Shown here piece after piece: positions 16,968 through 26,304 of a DNA stretch of 64,000 bases. The position numbers and the translations under genes were made by a program. Numbering within the stretch: the stretch's first letter is position 1; the number at the start of each line of letters is the position of its first letter. The stretch is from Flavobacteriales bacterium UBA979 (GTDB lineage Bacteria > Bacteroidota > Bacteroidia > Flavobacteriales_D > Sanyastnellaceae), in assembly GCA_002292325.1 (NCBI GenBank), contig DBBR01000033.1:24924-88923 (forward strand), written 5' to 3'. A model generated the notes under the pieces. It saw only the letters and a list, made by a program, of their open reading frames with translations. It was not told where the DNA came from and ran no database searches.

Positions 16968-18902
16968 ATGCGCAAATTTATGTGCCATTTGGCCCAGTAT
17001 GTCGTTGGAGTTGTACTCTTTGCATTTTGCCTTTCGGCGGAAGAGGTGCACGGACAGACTAAGATTTCAAAGAAAGCGGAAAAACGGCTCAATGAGGCTG
17101 TGGATGCTTTCATGAGAAGGGATGTTCAGGGCGCAATGGAAGCCGTGAATTCGGCCCTCGATGTTCAATCCAATTACGGGGATGCGTGGATGCTAAAGAG
17201 TCAACTTTTAGAAGAAACAATGAATTGGTCGGAAGCGGCTGGCTCACTGGAAGAAGCACTTTTAGCAAGTCCTCACCTCAAAGAGAAATGGCAGGCAAAA
17301 TGGATTGAATTGCTTTTTAAATCTGGAAATTATTCTGATGCATTGATTCAATTGAATGAAGGCAATTCATGGCAGCGGTGGTCTTTGGGAGACAGCTTGC
17401 TAGAGGAATCCATTCGTTTTTCAAATCGTGCCGTAGAAAATGCCTTGCCCATCGGTTTACACGAATTATTGGGTTCCGTGAATACAGGTTCACCGGAGTA
17501 CTATCCAGCGCTATTTGCTTCAGGAGACCGAATGATTTTTACTCGGCAGTTGGGAGGAGATGCGCGAATGACGGGACAAGAGGATTTTTTCGAAGCACAA
17601 AAGGATGAGGATGGAAGTTGGAATGTAGTGAGGGCATTGAGTGAAATCAATACGCGCAGCAATGAAGGCGCACCGGCTGTGCGGGGTGATGGTCGCCGAT
17701 TGATTTTCACGGTGTGTGAAGACTTAAACGGAGGCTACGGAAGCCGTGTTGGAGAGGGCTCTTGTGATCTCTTTCAAGCAGATTTTAGTGTGGTAAGAGG
17801 ACGGTACTTCAATGAGGTCAATGTAGTCGATGTTAATTCGCGTGCATGGGAAAGTCAGCCATCGTTGAGTTCGGATGGACATTGGTTGTTTTTTGTCCGG
17901 GCATATCGATCCGCTTCGGGCCAAGTTTTACAAGACATTTATCAATCAGAACACCTTGGCAATGGTCAATGGAGCCGCCCTTCTCGCTTGTCAAAAGCGG
18001 TGAATACATTGGGGAAGGAGGAGAACCCTGTTCTCCATGCCGATGGTAAGACCTTGTATTTCGCATCTGATGGTCATCCAGGAATGGGAGGAATGGACCT
18101 GTATGTCTCTAGAAGGCAAACAGATGGCACGTGGTCACAAGCAGTCAATTTGGGCTTCCCGATTAACTCCAGTGGGGATGAGAACAGTTTACAGGTCTTT
18201 CCGGATGGAAGAACAGCTCTGTTTGCCACAGATCGAGAGCATGCCGGGGATCTTGATTTTTGGCAATTCATACTTCCGGAATCGGGTGCGGCGGAAGAAA
18301 TAACCCTGTGGCGTGGTGAGGTGATTGAGGCTTCAACGGGAGAGCCGGTTTCTGCTGTTGTTCAAGTGCTTAACCTGCAAGGTGATAAAATTGGTCAACA
18401 AACAAGCGATGGAATCGATGGCCAATTCACCTTGTCATTTCCAGCCAATCAATCGGTCATCTTACAAGTCGAAGATGCGGACTATGTTTTTTTCTCTGAG
18501 CAGTACAATGGATCGGAGGGGTTGGATCCATTTGTGCAGATTCCTTTATCCCGACTTCAAGTAGGGAGTGTTTTGATCCTAAAAGATGTTCGATTTGATC
18601 GTTCTTCATCTACTTTGGAAACAATCTTTCAGCCTGATCTTGAACAACTTGCCCGTACCTTGTTAATGTCTGATTTACGTATTCGAATCATAGGGCATAC
18701 AGATGGTGAAGGTGCCGTTGAAGCCAATCAGATACTGAGTGAACAAAGGGCTCAATCGGTGATGATGTACCTCAATTCATTGGGGATTTCATTGGATCGC
18801 ATGGAATCGGAGGGAATGGGCGAGAGGAACCCCCTGGATACAAACGAAACGCCGGTTGGCAGGGCTCGGAACCGACGCACGGAGATACACGTTATTCGAT
18901 GA
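16968..18902 (+). CDS. PorE-like protein: TPR, PD40 propeller, CarboxypepD_reg and OmpA domains
   Basis: A 644-residue exported protein. A signal peptide covers about 1-29 (ends VHGQ). Residues about 30-130 contain TPR-like helical repeats (DAFMRRDVQGAMEAVN and others). Residues about 160-440 form a WD40/PD40 beta-propeller (repeats such as RRLIFTVCED, GHWLFFVRAY, KTLYFASDGHPGMGGMDLY). About 455-530 is a carboxypeptidase-regulatory-like fold (GEVIEASTGEPVSAVV). Residues 536-644 are an OmpA C-terminal peptidoglycan-binding domain (IIGHTDGEG, SEQRAQSVMMYL, NRRTEIHV). This four-domain order is that of PorE, a periplasmic T9SS component tied to peptidoglycan. The PorT-like gene in the neighbourhood supports that reading. 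Paralogues of this architecture exist, so PorE itself is probable, not certain. Confidence 0.8.
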   Translation: MRKFMCHLAQYVVGVVLFAFCLSAEEVHGQTKISKKAEKRLNEAVDAFMRRDVQGAMEAVNSALDVQSNYGDAWMLKSQLLEETMNWSEAAGSLEEALLASPHLKEKWQAKWIELLFKSGNYSDALIQLNEGNSWQRWSLGDSLLEESIRFSNRAVENALPIGLHELLGSVNTGSPEYYPALFASGDRMIFTRQLGGDARMTGQEDFFEAQKDEDGSWNVVRALSEINTRSNEGAPAVRGDGRRLIFTVCEDLNGGYGSRVGEGSCDLFQADFSVVRGRYFNEVNVVDVNSRAWESQPSLSSDGHWLFFVRAYRSASGQVLQDIYQSEHLGNGQWSRPSRLSKAVNTLGKEENPVLHADGKTLYFASDGHPGMGGMDLYVSRRQTDGTWSQAVNLGFPINSSGDENSLQVFPDGRTALFATDREHAGDLDFWQFILPESGAAEEITLWRGEVIEASTGEPVSAVVQVLNLQGDKIGQQTSDGIDGQFTLSFPANQSVILQVEDADYVFFSEQYNGSEGLDPFVQIPLSRLQVGSVLILKDVRFDRSSSTLETIFQPDLEQLARTLLMSDLRIRIIGHTDGEGAVEANQILSEQRAQSVMMYLNSLGISLDRMESEGMGERNPLDTNETPVGRARNRRTEIHVIR

Positions 18903-18940
18903 CCTAACCAGAACGTGTGAAGTTCGGTCCCGAAAGGGCA

Positions 18941-21037
18941 TCATAGTCCAAACATCCAACGCCAAGACAACCATAAAGTGCGTTTCGGAGCAGGGTTGAA
19001 GTAACGCCCACCGAAGGCGTTGGTTTGAAGCCAACTGCTGTATGAAAAATTAAGCGGATTGCGCATTCCAACTTGCCATTGTTGCCCGTGATGTTCTCGC
19101 TGGATGTAGACCAGTAATCTGTGATGAGCTTGGGCCCAATCGTCTTTGCTGTTGTGCAGTTTGATGCGATCCAGCCATTCATGTTGCCAGCCCATGGTGA
19201 TTGAACGGAGACTCAATTTACCTGCACTTCCAGCTGTATGTAAAGGTGTTCCGGGGACCACTTTGGCGAAAGGATCAAATGAATGACGATTCATCGCTCC
19301 CCAAACACGTAATTCGAAGCGGGTTTGATTGATCATTGAATAGGCGATGTCGCCGGTAAATTCAATTCCGGACATGTTCAACCCTTCGACATTGGACAAA
19401 AACAATCCATCCGATTCACCAGGCACTTGTGCAATCGCATTCTGCACCCGTTGATGGTAAAGCTGCAGAGTAGCTCCGAGGTGCGTTCTACCTGATTGAT
19501 ATCCCATCCGCGCACCAGCTTCCAAGGCTCGGGCTTGTTCCGACCTTAAGGCAGATGGCCTGAACGTTTCGGGATCGACCAATTCAAACGATGTTGGGTG
19601 GCTGCCTCCATGGGCATATTGCAGAAAGGCGCGGCTGTGCCTGTTCAGTTGACGAGAGATTTGGACAAAAGGCAGGAGGTTAGTTTCACGAAAATCAGCA
19701 GCATAAGGCTCTACAGTCGTGCCGTTCATCCGGCTTTCCCCTTCGGACTTTCGGTCGATTCCTTCAACTGATAATTGTCCGTCGACTTGCCAAAGTGAGC
19801 CCGTGACCGCGTGGCCCCATTCCATTCGAACACCTGTGGAAGCCCAGACGTTATTTGTGCCAGTCAAAATCGAATAGCGAAGGGGGGCGCTGTTTGCATC
19901 TGATCGGTAATCGGTCTCCATAAGATCCAGGGATTCGCTGAGGAATATTGCGGATTGGTCCCACGTAATTTTCCCATCCGAACCGAAGGCCCACGTTTGT
20001 GCGCGCCAATACCTCAAGGAAGCAGAGGCTTCGTGTTCTGTTTTGATGCCGTTATAAAACGCCGAAGTGCCGAAAGGATTGAATTTGTCGCTGATTTGCC
20101 CGTAGATCCAAATCCCAGATTGCATCGAACCTTTTGATTGGGTTTGGCTCCACCCAAGCCACGTTCTCTTTCGGTTAACGTGTGCATTGTAGCTTACACC
20201 GGGAGACGATTCCGGAGTGGTGCTGGCATCCTGCTCATTCAGCGACCCGGGTAACTCCCAAGTACCATTATACCATCCCATCCAAAGGTGCCGGTTTGCG
20301 CTGGACTGAGATGCGGACTGCAAGTGAATCTCCGCTGTATTTCGACCATTGGATTCTTGCCAACGGTAGCCGGGATTTTGACTCCAATTGGCTCGGACGG
20401 TGAGGGCCATGGAGTCCTTGCGTTGCGTAATCGTAAACCCAGACTCCGTGCTGATGCTAGATGTTTCATTTCGTCCGGTTGACGCGACCCGTGTATAACC
20501 TCGAATGTGCGAAGACGCCTGGGATAAGGAGGGAAGCGATCTTCCGATGAGTGCACCTCCGTAGGAATTACCGACCAATGCGCCCGTTGGTCCTCGCAAA
20601 ACCTCAAGGGAATGAATCCATTGAGGATTGATCAACTCTAAAGGTGAATTTCCACTGGCATTGGTCAAAACAAAGCCGTCAAGAAGAAGCTGGATGTTGC
20701 GCACACCAAAAGGCGACCGCAACCCACTGCTTCTAATTTGAAGCCTTCGCGAACCTCCTGAACCACGCGTATCCATGGATACTCCTGGCTGCCTGTTCAG
20801 GACATCTTGTAAATCCGGAGAATATCCGTTTTGAAGCGTTTCGGTATTCAATCGAACCAAACTGCCCATTGTTCGGCTCTCCAATGACGGCATTCGAAGG
20901 GCCCATACCAAGGCTTCATCTACTTCAGTGGTGTCTTCGTAAGCAACCTGTGTTTGTGCTACTCCGACAGCCATTCCTGGGCCTTTAACCGCGATCAAAA
21001 TGAGCAGGACGATCGCCTTTCTTCCGAATGAATTCAA
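18941..21037 (-). CDS. TonB-dependent outer-membrane receptor
   Basis: A 698-residue receptor. The signal peptide ends near residue 28. A plug domain follows with LQDVLNRQPGVSMDTRGSGG, RSSGLRSPFGVRNIQLLLDG and LEVLRGPTGALVGNSYGG, then a barrel of about 500 residues ending in the aromatic tail LWLSWRWMFGL. It lacks the N-terminal carboxypeptidase-like domain of SusC proteins and has no SusD partner, so it is more like a cofactor or metal-chelate receptor. Its ATG overlaps the stop of the upstream sugar dehydrogenase gene (ATGA), so the two are translationally linked. Substrate unknown; the coupling suggests PQQ or a product of the dehydrogenase (inference). Confidence 0.88.
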   Translation of the reverse strand: MNSFGRKAIVLLILIAVKGPGMAVGVAQTQVAYEDTTEVDEALVWALRMPSLESRTMGSLVRLNTETLQNGYSPDLQDVLNRQPGVSMDTRGSGGSRRLQIRSSGLRSPFGVRNIQLLLDGFVLTNASGNSPLELINPQWIHSLEVLRGPTGALVGNSYGGALIGRSLPSLSQASSHIRGYTRVASTGRNETSSISTESGFTITQRKDSMALTVRANWSQNPGYRWQESNGRNTAEIHLQSASQSSANRHLWMGWYNGTWELPGSLNEQDASTTPESSPGVSYNAHVNRKRTWLGWSQTQSKGSMQSGIWIYGQISDKFNPFGTSAFYNGIKTEHEASASLRYWRAQTWAFGSDGKITWDQSAIFLSESLDLMETDYRSDANSAPLRYSILTGTNNVWASTGVRMEWGHAVTGSLWQVDGQLSVEGIDRKSEGESRMNGTTVEPYAADFRETNLLPFVQISRQLNRHSRAFLQYAHGGSHPTSFELVDPETFRPSALRSEQARALEAGARMGYQSGRTHLGATLQLYHQRVQNAIAQVPGESDGLFLSNVEGLNMSGIEFTGDIAYSMINQTRFELRVWGAMNRHSFDPFAKVVPGTPLHTAGSAGKLSLRSITMGWQHEWLDRIKLHNSKDDWAQAHHRLLVYIQREHHGQQWQVGMRNPLNFSYSSWLQTNAFGGRYFNPAPKRTLWLSWRWMFGL

Positions 21038-22428
21038 TGCTGTACCTGGAATGTTGTGGTTAAGTTGCCTTGGCTATGCTGAATGACAATGAAATAAGCT
21101 CCCACGGGCCAATCGGATGTTGCACAGGACATGAGGCCGCCATTGGACCGACCTGAAATCATTTTTTGTCCATTGAATGCGAAGACATCGTAGGTCAAAG
21201 GTCCAAAGTCACCCTTCCATTGAAATTGAATGATGTCATTTGCAGGATTTGGAAATGCCACGGCTTCGAGGAGTTCAGGACCTTGATCAACACTTGAAGC
21301 AAACGATTCGTTCCTAAATTCCTTGATGATGTTCGGGCCGCTGCCTGGATAGGACGTGCCATTGAAGGCTACATATACTGATCCGGTGTACGGGTTGACA
21401 GCCACATCTCGAATTCGTTGGTTAAAGCTCGAGAAATACTGGTCTTCACTTTCCACATTCAAGCCATCTTCTGATAGATGCAAAACGCTTAAGCGCTCGT
21501 ATTGGCCTCCCAATCCCCCAAGTACAGACAATAAAATGGAGTTTTCCCATTCTGGTATGGCAACGTGATCATAGTATTCAATGCCATTCACAGCGATGCA
21601 AGGACTCCAAGCTTTTAGCGGCTCTACCACGTCGTTTTCTTCGCAAAAGTTTTGTTCGGCAGCTGTGTTGCAGTAGCCTTCAACTTGTGGCCATCCATAA
21701 TTGCTCCCCGGTTGAACAATGTTAAATTCGTCGTTGGAGTTTTGACCATGCTCGGAACTGTATATGATGCCATTGGCTCCTAAGGCAAGTCCTTGGCTGT
21801 TGCGGTTGCCATATGTATAGATGTAGGAATCGGGAATTGGATTGTCTTCGGGAATGCTGCCATCCAAGTTGAGTCGGAGCGTCTTGCCTTGAAGAGAATT
21901 CAAGGATTGAGCCAGCGCAGATGAACCGACATCGCCGGCTGTCATCAAAAGGGTATTATCGGGCAAGACCAATAAACGGCTTCCGTTGTGTATCCCTCCC
22001 GCATCCAGCGTAAGCAAGATTTCCTCGTTGACCAAAGCCTCGCCGTCCCAATCAAAAGAGGCGAGGTATTCTTCACCATTCCAGGACGTTCCGGCGCAGT
22101 ATACCAGGTATACCTTGGGTGTTGTTTCCCAGTCAGGGTGCATCGCCATGCCGAGCATTCCAGGTTCTCCGTTTCCGCCATTCATGACGTTTTTTTGAAG
22201 CACGGTGGTGTAACTTCCGGTTGCAGGATCGATTCGAAGTACCTCCCCTTTGCGAGAGGTCATCCAGAGGTGATCATCCGGCCCCCACAGGATCTCCCAA
22301 GGCAATTGCGTGCCAGTTACAAGGTCATATTCAGTCAACGTCGTGTTGCCAATTTCCCATGTGGGTTGAGCGAAAACACGGGTTGGCAAACATGCTAAAA
22401 CGATTAAAAGGGCTGGTATGAATTTCAT
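21034..22428 (-). CDS. Secreted PQQ-dependent sugar dehydrogenase-like protein with T9SS signal
   Basis: A 464-residue secreted protein. The signal peptide covers 1-20 (ends VFAQ). Residues about 25-370 match the glucose/sorbosone dehydrogenase six-bladed propeller: PWEILWGPDDHLWMTSR, GEPGMLGMAMHPDW, GNRNSQGLALG, SSEHGQNSNDEFN and GSNYGWPQVEGYC. The family oxidises aldose sugars with PQQ and calcium. The C-terminal ~75 residues (AVAFPNPANDIIQFQWKG onward) are a T9SS type A sorting domain, so the enzyme is surface-attached or released. No PQQ biosynthesis genes are in the window. First gene of a two-gene unit with the TonB-dependent receptor. Confidence 0.87.
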   Translation of the reverse strand: MKFIPALLIVLACLPTRVFAQPTWEIGNTTLTEYDLVTGTQLPWEILWGPDDHLWMTSRKGEVLRIDPATGSYTTVLQKNVMNGGNGEPGMLGMAMHPDWETTPKVYLVYCAGTSWNGEEYLASFDWDGEALVNEEILLTLDAGGIHNGSRLLVLPDNTLLMTAGDVGSSALAQSLNSLQGKTLRLNLDGSIPEDNPIPDSYIYTYGNRNSQGLALGANGIIYSSEHGQNSNDEFNIVQPGSNYGWPQVEGYCNTAAEQNFCEENDVVEPLKAWSPCIAVNGIEYYDHVAIPEWENSILLSVLGGLGGQYERLSVLHLSEDGLNVESEDQYFSSFNQRIRDVAVNPYTGSVYVAFNGTSYPGSGPNIIKEFRNESFASSVDQGPELLEAVAFPNPANDIIQFQWKGDFGPLTYDVFAFNGQKMISGRSNGGLMSCATSDWPVGAYFIVIQHSQGNLTTTFQVQH

Positions 22429-22469
22429 GTCCGAAATTTACACCTAGAATTGATTTAAATTGGCAAACC

Positions 22470-22997
22470 ATGACGGGAACCTCTACATTCAAAAAGGCCG
22501 CTTCGATAGGGGTACTTTTACTCAGCTTTTTTGTTGCCATGGGTCAAGCACCTGACTGGATGTTTGCTTTGGAGGGAACCTATGTGGGCCGATACGAGGT
22601 TCCCGATGCAACAGGGGAGTTGTCCACCGTGGATGCGAGATGGGATGGGAAGCGAAGTGGAAAAGAAGACGGATTCGTGCTTCAAATCTCCCGTGAACGC
22701 GCGGCTGTAGTGGAAAAGGAAGCTCAAATGTGGGAATGGAACAATGACCTTTCCGTTCTTGATATAATGGCTATCGCAGACGGACAACGTATTTCAACCC
22801 AATGGTTCGCCGAGGAGTCAGGAATGGCGGTTTTACTCACCAGAGGTGGCAGTGCAAATGGCCAAGCCATCATCGAACGAATGCGCATTGAGCGGCTTCC
22901 CGGTCAACTTCGTGTGCAGCTGCACCACAATTCGGGTGATGGGAATTGGGGTTTGCAGTGGCGCTATGTCCTGGATGATTATCTAGAACAGGACTGA
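22470..22997 (+). CDS. Exported protein of unknown function
   Basis: A 175-residue protein with a clear signal peptide (about 1-25, cleaved after AMGQ). The mature part reads as a single beta-rich domain: a G-x-Y-x-G-R-Y-E-V start, alternating hydrophobic strands and few cysteines, similar in outline to lipocalin-like or heme-binding small beta-barrels. I do not recognise the family. It is divergent from the sugar dehydrogenase gene (41 bp) and convergent with the GH13 lipoprotein gene (7 bp between stops), so it is its own transcription unit. Confidence 0.7.
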   Translation: MTGTSTFKKAASIGVLLLSFFVAMGQAPDWMFALEGTYVGRYEVPDATGELSTVDARWDGKRSGKEDGFVLQISRERAAVVEKEAQMWEWNNDLSVLDIMAIADGQRISTQWFAEESGMAVLLTRGGSANGQAIIERMRIERLPGQLRVQLHHNSGDGNWGLQWRYVLDDYLEQD

Positions 22998-23004
22998 TCC
23001 TTGA

Positions 23005-25425
23005 TTAATGCTTCGCAACGGCCAAATTGGGTCGAACGTCGAAGGCCGCACAGCCCCAAGCTTGCAAGGTAGATTGCCCTTCATTCGAATCACTCAACGT
23101 GCCGATGAGAGGGGTGAGTGGATCCCCCGTATCCAGTGTGATCTCATATGATTGTCCGGTGGTGTTGATAACCACCCATGTATTCTCACTCAGATAAGAA
23201 CGATGAATGGCCAGCAAGCCTGGTGCTAACTCCCGGTATTGGGTTGTTCCATACAGCAAGCTCATGCGTGATTTACGCAGTGAGATCCATTTTTGGGTCC
23301 AATTCCACATCCATGTTTCTTCTGGATTCCACCCATCGAATCTCATCATACGCCGATTGTCAGGGTCATTGCCACCAGCATCAGCAATCTCATCCCCATA
23401 ATAAATGCAAGGGATACCGGGACTCGACATGAGAAATGTCATGAGCCAGCTCATTTTACGGTACCCTATGTTGCCCTTGTGTTGAATGTCACGTGTCCAA
23501 CCAGCGAGTTTGGAGTCTTCACTCGGGGCAATTGAGCCGTCTGCTATAGAGGCAAAGCGAGGCCTGTCCTGATTTCCCGTGATATTGCCCATTAAATGAT
23601 GTGATCCATACGTAGCGAGGCTTTGGTTCGCGACGTCAATGAGGCTGGCGATGTCCGCACTGTCTGAAGTGAACGTGCTTACGAGGGCATCGTACAAATT
23701 GAAATCGAATTGTGCATCCAGCATCCCATTGGAAAGATAGCTTCGAATCAATTCTGGGGAGCCATACGTTTCGCCTATTTGAAAGATGGGAGTGCGCCCG
23801 TGTTCTCGAACCTTACGGGTCAATGTGCGCCAGAAAACTTCAGGTATGTGTTTGGTGGCATCATGACGAAACCCATCGATATCGGTATGTTCGATCCACC
23901 ATGCAGCGCTATCAGTCATCACCTTGTAAACTTCAGGTTTTTCGAGATCAAGGGTTGGCATGAAGGTGTCAAACCAGGTGGTGAGTCGCTGCTCATCCCA
24001 CAGTTGGGTGTTCAAGGTACTGTCTTCCAAGTACAGGTTTGTGACCCAATCTGGATGAGCGATGTAAATGGGATGTTCTTGGTGCACGTGATTCGCTACA
24101 TAATCGATTAAAATATTTTGTTCGTTTTCATGAACAGCATCCACGAGTTCGTTGAAGGTTTCCAATGATCCAAATCGACGGTCGACTCCGGTGGAGGCGA
24201 CTGGCCAGTAGCCATGGTAGCCGCTGAACTTGCTGGTAAGTTCGGTGCTAGGATCAGACCAAAACCCCCACGCACCATCTGGGTTCGGCGCAATGGGACT
24301 GATCCAGATGGTATTGGCTCCCAAAGATTCAATGTATGGAATGGCTTGTTGTACCCCCTGAAGATCGCCGCCAAAGTGATTTGCTTGAGGAAGCACTGCT
24401 GGATCATTGGAAGACCAATCGTTTTTGAGATCACCATTTTTAAACCGATCGACCATCAGGAAATACATGACCATCCCTTGGCGATCAAAACGTGAAAGTT
24501 CATTCCCATCGGTCACAGGGATCCCTGCAGAGAGCGGAATAAGGATCTCTTGGCTTCTTGCTTCGTTGGTGCATGTCCAGATTCGCAGATGCGTACGATC
24601 CATGTTGTAAGCCGCGGCAGGTATACCCAATTGGAATAAACCGTTGGTATCTGCAACCCCAAACCCATAAATTTCATTTTGCCACCAAGCGTAAAAGTGC
24701 GCTGAAGGCTTAGTTTGTCCAATCAAGATGTTAGGTGACCTTACACCGCGATCCTCCTCAGCTTGTGTCGGCGATACAACTGTCATCTCCAATGGAATAT
24801 CAGCCGCTTGCTTCCCTACTTCTAAAACAGAATTCCACCCGCCGAAACCGTTGGGAACTCTTCTCAGGTTGGCAGGGTCAGGTTGTTCTATGCCGTCGAT
24901 GACCAATTGATAAAAATGCACCCCGGGCTCGAGGTTCAGGTCGAGCGTAAATGTTCCATTGTTTTCTTCCATGGCCAGCGGATTGCTCTGCCAATTGGTA
25001 AACGTTCCAATGACATCGACACGCTCGAGCGACTCAAACGATGGGACGGTCAACCGCGTTCTTTGCTTCGATGTCTTGAATACAGGGATTTCACTGTGTG
25101 CACCATTTGACCAAAGCTGAAGAAAGCCAATGGATCGTTTGGGCTGTTGAGTTATTCGAATTACCGGTTCATGATCGATGGTGTCCATCTGAAGCACACG
25201 GCCATCTTCCCATTTGATGGAATCCAATGGGCGGTGAATGTGTGAGAAATCATGGAGGTATATAACAGCCGTGTCAGCATTGAGTTGGATGGGCATAAAC
25301 GGCGTCGTTGCCTCCATTCGCTCGGACATTTCGGTTCTGCATGAGATGAAGCACGAGGAGACGATGATGAACGCCAAGAGCCATGCTGTTGCACGGCTCT
25401 TGGCTTGATGGATGATTGGAAACAT
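23005..25425 (-). CDS. GH13 alpha-amylase/neopullulanase-family lipoprotein
   Basis: An 806-residue predicted lipoprotein; the lipobox is VSSC with C25. Residues about 130-205 form a CBM48/E-set-like domain (VIGTFTNWQSNP, GVHFYQLVIDG). The catalytic barrel runs from about 318 to 700: region I DYVANH (441-446), region II GFRHDATKH with nucleophile D522, region III IGETYG with acid/base E552, and region IV GNQD (617-620) with D620. Region IV has Gln where His is usual. A beta-domain ends the protein. Role: cleaving alpha-1,4-glucan oligosaccharides at the envelope, either surface or periplasm-facing. Last gene of the susC-susD operon. Confidence 0.9.
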   Translation of the reverse strand: MFPIIHQAKSRATAWLLAFIIVSSCFISCRTEMSERMEATTPFMPIQLNADTAVIYLHDFSHIHRPLDSIKWEDGRVLQMDTIDHEPVIRITQQPKRSIGFLQLWSNGAHSEIPVFKTSKQRTRLTVPSFESLERVDVIGTFTNWQSNPLAMEENNGTFTLDLNLEPGVHFYQLVIDGIEQPDPANLRRVPNGFGGWNSVLEVGKQAADIPLEMTVVSPTQAEEDRGVRSPNILIGQTKPSAHFYAWWQNEIYGFGVADTNGLFQLGIPAAAYNMDRTHLRIWTCTNEARSQEILIPLSAGIPVTDGNELSRFDRQGMVMYFLMVDRFKNGDLKNDWSSNDPAVLPQANHFGGDLQGVQQAIPYIESLGANTIWISPIAPNPDGAWGFWSDPSTELTSKFSGYHGYWPVASTGVDRRFGSLETFNELVDAVHENEQNILIDYVANHVHQEHPIYIAHPDWVTNLYLEDSTLNTQLWDEQRLTTWFDTFMPTLDLEKPEVYKVMTDSAAWWIEHTDIDGFRHDATKHIPEVFWRTLTRKVREHGRTPIFQIGETYGSPELIRSYLSNGMLDAQFDFNLYDALVSTFTSDSADIASLIDVANQSLATYGSHHLMGNITGNQDRPRFASIADGSIAPSEDSKLAGWTRDIQHKGNIGYRKMSWLMTFLMSSPGIPCIYYGDEIADAGGNDPDNRRMMRFDGWNPEETWMWNWTQKWISLRKSRMSLLYGTTQYRELAPGLLAIHRSYLSENTWVVINTTGQSYEITLDTGDPLTPLIGTLSDSNEGQSTLQAWGCAAFDVRPNLAVAKH

Positions 25426-25452
25426 GGATGCGTTTATCGTGGAGCACTCAAT

Positions 25453-26304
25453 TTATTCGCAGTCCAACAGCCCAATGATTTGGAATGGGGGCGGACCGGG
25501 AGGGTAACTGAAACCTTCGCGAACAATGTAATACCAGACTTCTGAAAGTGTTTCGCCTTCTCCAAGCAAGGTGGAAAATAAATCTTCGGGGATGAAGGTT
25601 GTTCTATACTTGCCATCCCCGATGGACGTCAATTGTAGTTCAGGATATTGCAGCACTTCGGATTCAGGGGCAAATTCATAGCTCGTAAAGTCATCTACTT
25701 TTGCAAGAATGTACATGTAGCAATCGTCTTCACCCATGTCTTGAAGTCCTTCGTACAGTTCTTCCTTGGTGTTGTCGTATGTAATGCTCAAAAAATCATC
25801 GGATTGCCGGAGTTCAGGAAATACGCACAATCGTGCTCCGCACAGCTGTGGGATGATGTCGACGTGCATGTCTTCTGACTTGGCCTCGAATGGAAAGCCA
25901 TCCACGGGGTATCCATTCTTTAGTTTGGCGAGGCACGAGATTCCACGGGAAAATAGCTGAGGCCCATCCACTCCATAGTATTCCGTTGGCACAAAAGTCA
26001 TGGAATATAGTTTTGGACCAATCTTGGTCAATTCCTGATGATCGGCACTGTTATCCCAGTCGCCATTCCCTGCTGAGGGACCGGCAGGATCCCAAGTCCA
26101 GAGGTACAACGTGGTATCTGGAAATGCATCAAGAATCCCAGAGAGACCGTTGTTTTGAATTCCATCCTCACTTTGATTCATGTCGATGAACAGCGTCATC
26201 TCAGCATTCGCATCGGTGGGTGATGGGAGAATATAAGCCTTTTGTGCCCATGCAGTTCCAGTCAGAAGAAGGCCGAAGGCGATTAAGCAAGTAAACTTAT
26301 GCAT
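25453..26304 (-). CDS. Secreted SUS-locus protein with duplicated beta module
   Basis: A 283-residue protein with a signal peptide (1-20, ends AWAQ). It contains two copies of one module: LTKIGPKLYSMTFVP (92-106) aligns with LTSIGDGKYRTTFIP (225-239), with matching upstream strands (TTLYLWTWDP and DCYMYILAKV). The N-terminal copy also resembles the first ~145 residues of the T9SS amylase at 31366-34167 (opening with PSPTDANAEMTLFID against PAFPTMDDQVTLYYN). It occupies the operon position where SusE/SusF glycan-binding proteins usually lie, so maltodextrin binding is a reasonable guess. No lipobox, so attachment is unclear. The start overlaps the preceding lipoprotein stop by one base. Confidence 0.72.
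   Translation of the reverse strand: MHKFTCLIAFGLLLTGTAWAQKAYILPSPTDANAEMTLFIDMNQSEDGIQNNGLSGILDAFPDTTLYLWTWDPAGPSAGNGDWDNSADHQELTKIGPKLYSMTFVPTEYYGVDGPQLFSRGISCLAKLKNGYPVDGFPFEAKSEDMHVDIIPQLCGARLCVFPELRQSDDFLSITYDNTKEELYEGLQDMGEDDCYMYILAKVDDFTSYEFAPESEVLQYPELQLTSIGDGKYRTTFIPEDLFSTLLGEGETLSEVWYYIVREGFSYPPGPPPFQIIGLLDCE

Noticed and set aside
22433-22467. Promoter-like TTTG / TAAATTTC before the sugar dehydrogenase gene
   Set aside because: The -7 would end 4 nt before the ATG, with 23-nt spacing and one mismatch; too weak to list as a feature.
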